Positions 62,838 to 64,000 of a DNA stretch of 64,000 nucleotides are shown piece by piece. Numbering within the stretch: the stretch's first letter is position 1; each line of letters starts with the position of its first letter. Source of the stretch: Fasciola hepatica (lineage: Eukaryota; Platyhelminthes; Trematoda; Plagiorchiida; Fasciolidae). The translations under genes were made by a program, and so were the position numbers. The notes beneath the pieces are model-generated. The model was not told the origin of the DNA. It worked only from the letters and a program-made list of their open reading frames with translations, and did no database searches. Location of the stretch: contig CANUEZ040000203.1 in the NCBI GenBank assembly GCA_948099385.1, positions 2,294,001 to 2,358,000 of the forward strand. The letters are read 5' to 3'.

Positions 62838-63685
62838 TTATGGGCCTGAGTAAAACCAATGCAATCCCTTATGAACAATCCACACAGATTGCGTATACAA
62901 TGCAATAGAGCAGTAGCAGAGTAGATTTGTATAATATGATTCTCCATGCAGCTTGAACACTGAACTGACCATTGAAAATTATGGAAGCACTGTACAGCTG
63001 TTTGATCCGCTAAGGGAATCATGAGCATGTTACATGGACAGAGCCCACACGGGGACACGAACAAGGGTAAGGGTGAACGAATGTCAGTCGAACACCCAAT
63101 CCACAAGGCTATCCGATATGGGTCTCAACGCTTTGTTCAACATATACAATACATGATATAGCACAATCCCCAAATTGGCTTCGGCTTTCGCTTTCGCTTT
63201 GAACGGTAACAACCAAATTCTCGCACACCGATCCAATCCTATGTTCCATCACTTCTCTATTTATATGGGCCTAAGTAAAACCAAGGCATTCCCTTATGAA
63301 CAATCCACACAGATTGCTCATACAATGCAATAGAGCAGTAGCAGAGTAGATTTGTATAATATGATTCTCCATGCAGCTTGAACACTGAACTGACCATTGA
63401 AAATGATGGAAGCACTGTACAGCTGTTTGATCCGCTAAGGGAATCATGAGCATTGCAGATGGACAGAGCCCACTCGGAGACACGAACAAGGGTTGGGGTG
63501 AACGAATGTCAGTCGAACACCCGAACCACAAGGCTATCCGATATGGGTCTCAACGCTTTGTTCAACATATACACTACATGATATAGCACAATCCCCAAAT
63601 TGGCTTCGGCTTTCGCTTTCGCTTTGAACGGTAACAACCAAATTCTCGCACACCGATCCAAACCTATGTTCCATCACTTCTCTAT
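62838..63685. repeat. Right-edge four-monomer repeat, copy 2 (continues beyond the window)
   Basis: The copy at 62838 has CATGTTACATGG, AGGGTAAGGG and CCAATCCAC, as at 61143. The copy at 63261 has TATATGGG, GATGG and CATTGCAGATGG and is not L-like, so the second position has been exchanged relative to copy 1. Confidence 0.7.
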
Positions 63686-64000
63686 TTATGGGCCTAAGTA
63701 AAACCAAGGCATTCCCTTATGAACAATCCACACAGATTGCTCATACAATGCAATGGAGCAGTAGCAGAGTAGATTTGTATAATATGATTCTCCATGCAGC
63801 TTGAACACTGAACTGACCATCGAAAATTATGGATGCACTGTACAGCTGTTTGATCCGCTAAGGGAATCATGAGCATTGCACATGGACAGAGCCCACTAGG
63901 GAACCCGAACAAGGGTTGGGGTGAACGAATGTCAGTCGAAAACCCAAACCACAAGGCTATCCGATATGGGTCTCAACGCTTTGTTCAACATATACACTAC
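63686..64000. repeat. Partial monomer at right edge
   Basis: This is the first ~315 bp of a monomer matching the one at 61991 (GGATGCAC, TCGAAAACCC), cut by the end of the window. It has a private CACTAGGGAACCCG near 63895. The array therefore continues to the right. Confidence 0.85.

Larger units (their letters stand above)
1..64000. repeat. Satellite DNA array, ~423 bp monomer, ~150 head-to-tail copies
   Basis: The same ~423 bp sequence recurs without interruption in one orientation across the whole window. With TTATGGGCC as register mark, starts fall at about 8, 431, 854, 1277, 1700, 2123 and onward to 63686, giving 150 complete copies and one partial. Spacing is 423 bp in the basic form and 425, 429 or more where a monomer carries CACACACAG (+2), TATATGGG (+2) or extra TTTCGC hexamers (+6 each). 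I found no coding gene, transposon or unique spacer. Arrays of this kind are known from eukaryotic centromeric, pericentromeric or subtelomeric heterochromatin; which of these applies here cannot be read from the sequence. The family is not one I recognise. Confidence 0.98.

Noticed and set aside
427..63954. The 60-133 codon minus-strand open frames, one or two per monomer, as protein-coding genes
   Set aside because: They follow the satellite period. Most open at TTG rather than ATG. Recurrent 2 bp and hexamer indels shift them, and overlapping frames are open in the same DNA. No recognisable domain, intron signal or conserved start is visible.
1..64000. CRISPR array
   Set aside because: The repeated unit is the whole ~423 bp with no short-repeat/unique-spacer alternation and no cas genes.
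1..64000. Assignment to a named satellite family or species
   Set aside because: I do not recognise the monomer. A database search (Repbase, Dfam, PlantSat, nt) would be decisive and could not be run.

Overview
The window is one uninterrupted tandem array of a satellite DNA. I see no gene, RNA gene, transposon, CRISPR array or bacterial-type regulatory site in it. The monomer is about 423 bp (about 44% GC by hand count over 39541-39960). Using the start of the TTATGGGCC block as a register mark, I count 150 complete head-to-tail copies from position 8 to 63685, plus a partial copy at the right edge. No copy is inverted and nothing foreign interrupts the array. Most length changes come from a few recurrent indels: +2 in a CACACACAG block, +2 in a TATATGGG block, and +/-6 in a TTTCGC hexamer run. 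This architecture indicates eukaryotic constitutive heterochromatin (centromeric, pericentromeric, subtelomeric or a heterochromatic knob). The sequence alone does not tell me the species or the chromosome position, and I do not recognise the satellite family.

Layout, left to right. 1-430 is a monomer whose first ~110 bp are clearly diverged. 431-2547 holds mixed monomers. 2548-8915 is a higher-order repeat (HOR) domain of four monomer types (Q-R-S-P, ~1.70 kb), with one unit expanded to seven monomers. 8916-19503 is mixed but contains two multi-monomer duplications, 2544 bp and 4658 bp apart. 19504-22484 contains a dimeric repeat (~850 bp). 22485-26320 is mixed. 26321-29726 is a four-monomer block duplicated in tandem (~1.70 kb each). 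29727-37374 is mixed, with a block at 30572 repeated 3828 bp further on and missing one monomer in the second copy. 37375-61142 is a young, highly homogeneous HOR domain built from four types that I call L-V-N-D (full unit 1696 bp), with trimeric L-V-D and dimeric L-V deletion derivatives. 61143-64000 begins another four-monomer repeat (~1695 bp) that runs out of the window.

The most interesting signals concern array organisation. Four-monomer (~1.7 kb) periodicity arises in at least four domains from different monomer variants. The L-V-D trimers all carry the same V/N fusion monomer, which points to one crossover whose product was then spread. A ~55 bp window inside the monomer switches between alternative sequence cassettes while its flanks stay nearly constant. 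A 17 bp site in almost every monomer matches 7 of the 9 essential positions of the CENP-B box. Recurrent open frames on both strands exist only because the DNA is repeated. Most open at TTG and are shifted by the common 2 bp indels, so I do not call them genes.
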